Shown here in pieces: positions 5,674-6,615 of a DNA stretch of 6,615 bases. A model generated the notes under the pieces. It did no database searches. It had not been told where the DNA came from and worked only from the letters and a program-made list of their open reading frames with translations. This stretch comes from an uncultured Planctomycetaceae bacterium. Its GTDB lineage: Bacteria; Planctomycetota; Planctomycetia; Pirellulales; UBA1268. A program made the position numbers and the translations under genes. Location: assembly GCA_937926325.1 (NCBI GenBank), contig CALAZQ010000407.1:1-6615 (forward strand), given 5' to 3'. Position 1 is the stretch's first letter. Each line of letters starts with the position of its first letter.

Positions 5674-6615
5674 ATGGATACGCAAACAGACTGCCTGCTG
5701 ATCGGCACGGCGGTGGCCGATGTGCTGATTCGTCCGGTACCGCTGACCCAGCCGGTCGGTGGTGGCCGGCTGCTGCATGCCGAACCGTTGGTGGTGAGCA
5801 CGGGTGGGCTGGTCTGCAACACCGGCGTGGCGATGCGGCGGCTGGGCATGCGGGTGGGGGCGGCGAGCCTGGTCGGGGAGGACCTCTGGGCGGCCACCAT
5901 TCGTGAGAGCCTGTCACGCGAGGGGATTGATACCGCCGGTCTCGAGACCCGGCAGAGCATCGCCACCAGTAGCACGGCGGTGCTGATCGACCCGTCGGGG
6001 GAACGCAGCTTTGTCCATCATGTTGGTGGCTGTGCCGCGATTGACCTCGGCTTCATTCGCGATCGACTCGACCTCTTCGCTGCCAGCCGCTGGGTGCTGA
6101 TCGGCTACATCGGACTGCTGCCCGGCCTGGAGGCCGATCTGGCCGAGGCGGTACGGCTGATCGCCGCGACCGGCTGCAAGGTAGCGATTGAGACTGCCGG
6201 CGATGGTGGTCGGCTGGAGCAGGTCGCCCCGGCGCTGCCGCATGTTGACCTCTATGTGCCCAGCCTCGATGAGGCCCGGGCCCAGACCGGCCGTGATGAT
6301 CCCCGGGCGATCATCGAGCACTACCGCAGCCTTGGGGCCAGGGGGCTCATCGGTGTGAAGCTCGGCACGGCGGGCACGCTCTTGAGCCCGGCAGTGGATG
6401 AGTGGCTGGAGGTGCCCTGCCTTGCCGCGCCCGGCCCGGTGGTCGATACGACCGGGGCGGGCGACTCGTTGCTCGCCGGCCTGCTGACCGGCCTGCTGCG
6501 TGGCCTGCCGGTGGCCGAAGCTGGCTTGCTCGGTGCCGCAACCGCTGCCTGCTGCGTGACTGGCGTCGGTGCTACCGATGGCCTGCGGGACTATGCGGCC
6601 ACCTGCCGGGTCATG
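5674..6615 (+). CDS. PfkB-family carbohydrate kinase (3' end cut by window)
   Basis: There are 314 codons in the window with no stop, so the gene continues beyond it; family members are usually about 300-340 residues, so little should be missing. It would phosphorylate a sugar hydroxyl using ATP. The N-terminal PfkB signature is at about 43-70 (STGGLVCNTGVAMRRLGMRV, then LVGED). The C-terminal signature DTTGAGDSLLAGLL (258-271) carries the catalytic base Asp264 and the GAG anion hole. The central 'NxxE' motif is altered: VPSLDEA (195-201) has Ser where Asn is usual. AAGGGAG (5656-5662) lies 11 bases before the ATG. The gene follows the regulator by 90 bases on the same strand and is probably in the operon. 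It occupies the place where an FGGY xylulokinase (XylB) would be expected. Ribokinase/ketohexokinase-type or 2-keto-3-deoxygluconate kinase-type activity are all possible; the substrate cannot be read from sequence. Confidence 0.88.
   Translation, partial: MDTQTDCLLIGTAVADVLIRPVPLTQPVGGGRLLHAEPLVVSTGGLVCNTGVAMRRLGMRVGAASLVGEDLWAATIRESLSREGIDTAGLETRQSIATSSTAVLIDPSGERSFVHHVGGCAAIDLGFIRDRLDLFAASRWVLIGYIGLLPGLEADLAEAVRLIAATGCKVAIETAGDGGRLEQVAPALPHVDLYVPSLDEARAQTGRDDPRAIIEHYRSLGARGLIGVKLGTAGTLLSPAVDEWLEVPCLAAPGPVVDTTGAGDSLLAGLLTGLLRGLPVAEAGLLGAATAACCVTGVGATDGLRDYAATCRVM

Noticed and set aside
4390..5778. 462-codon open frame on the minus strand opposite the XylR-type gene
   Set aside because: It is a GC-driven shadow of a gene with clear end-to-end homology on the plus strand; its translation is low-complexity Gln/Pro/Arg/Gly without any recognisable motif.
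1..6615. tRNA, rRNA, CRISPR arrays, insertion sequences or attachment sites
   Set aside because: Reading both strands showed no cloverleaf-like segments, repeat-spacer series, transposase motifs or terminal inverted repeats.

Overview
The window is GC-rich, densely coded bacterial DNA. The style suggests a Planctomycetota-like organism: GC-rich codons, poorly recognisable membrane-anchored hypotheticals, irregular Shine-Dalgarno use, and sugar enzymes that are relatives of textbook proteins rather than copies. This assignment is an inference with moderate-to-low confidence, because no rRNA or other marker gene is present.

Layout. Positions 2-124 (+) hold the C-terminal tail of a membrane protein, probably a transporter. 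Positions 140-667 (+) encode a small two-helix membrane protein with a soluble C-terminal domain. A GC-rich hairpin at 677-707 separates it from a convergent gene, 1826-723 (-), which encodes a 367-residue single-pass membrane protein with a His-rich N-terminus. That gene has an unusual leader: a direct repeat with 21-bp spacing, then a hairpin whose loop is perfectly complementary to the bases just before the start codon. A Rho-independent-type terminator (2011-2044, - strand) isolates it from the next gene upstream.

The second half (2060-6615) is a sugar catabolism locus. A class I aldolase-like TIM-barrel protein (3148-2060, -) is divergent from a + strand run. That run is a xylose isomerase-type enzyme (3342-4379), a XylR-type regulator with a LacI-like sugar-binding domain fused to an AraC-type DNA-binding domain (4381-5583, one base after the isomerase stop), and a PfkB-family sugar kinase (5674 to beyond the window end). 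The AT-rich patch at about 3230-3265 in the divergent intergenic region is the obvious control site. It holds a 13-bp palindrome and two GAAAA motifs 21 bp apart.

How the genes may work together. The isomerase would turn an aldose into a ketose, the kinase would phosphorylate the ketose, the aldolase would split the ketose phosphate, and XylR would sense the aldose. The usual FGGY xylulokinase is not visible here; a PfkB kinase plus an aldolase takes its place. This is the chemistry expected for a C1-phosphorylation/aldol-cleavage route (for example via xylulose-1-phosphate) rather than the pentose phosphate route. That proposal, together with the change of a normally invariant metal-ligand Asp to His in the isomerase, is the most interesting part of the window.
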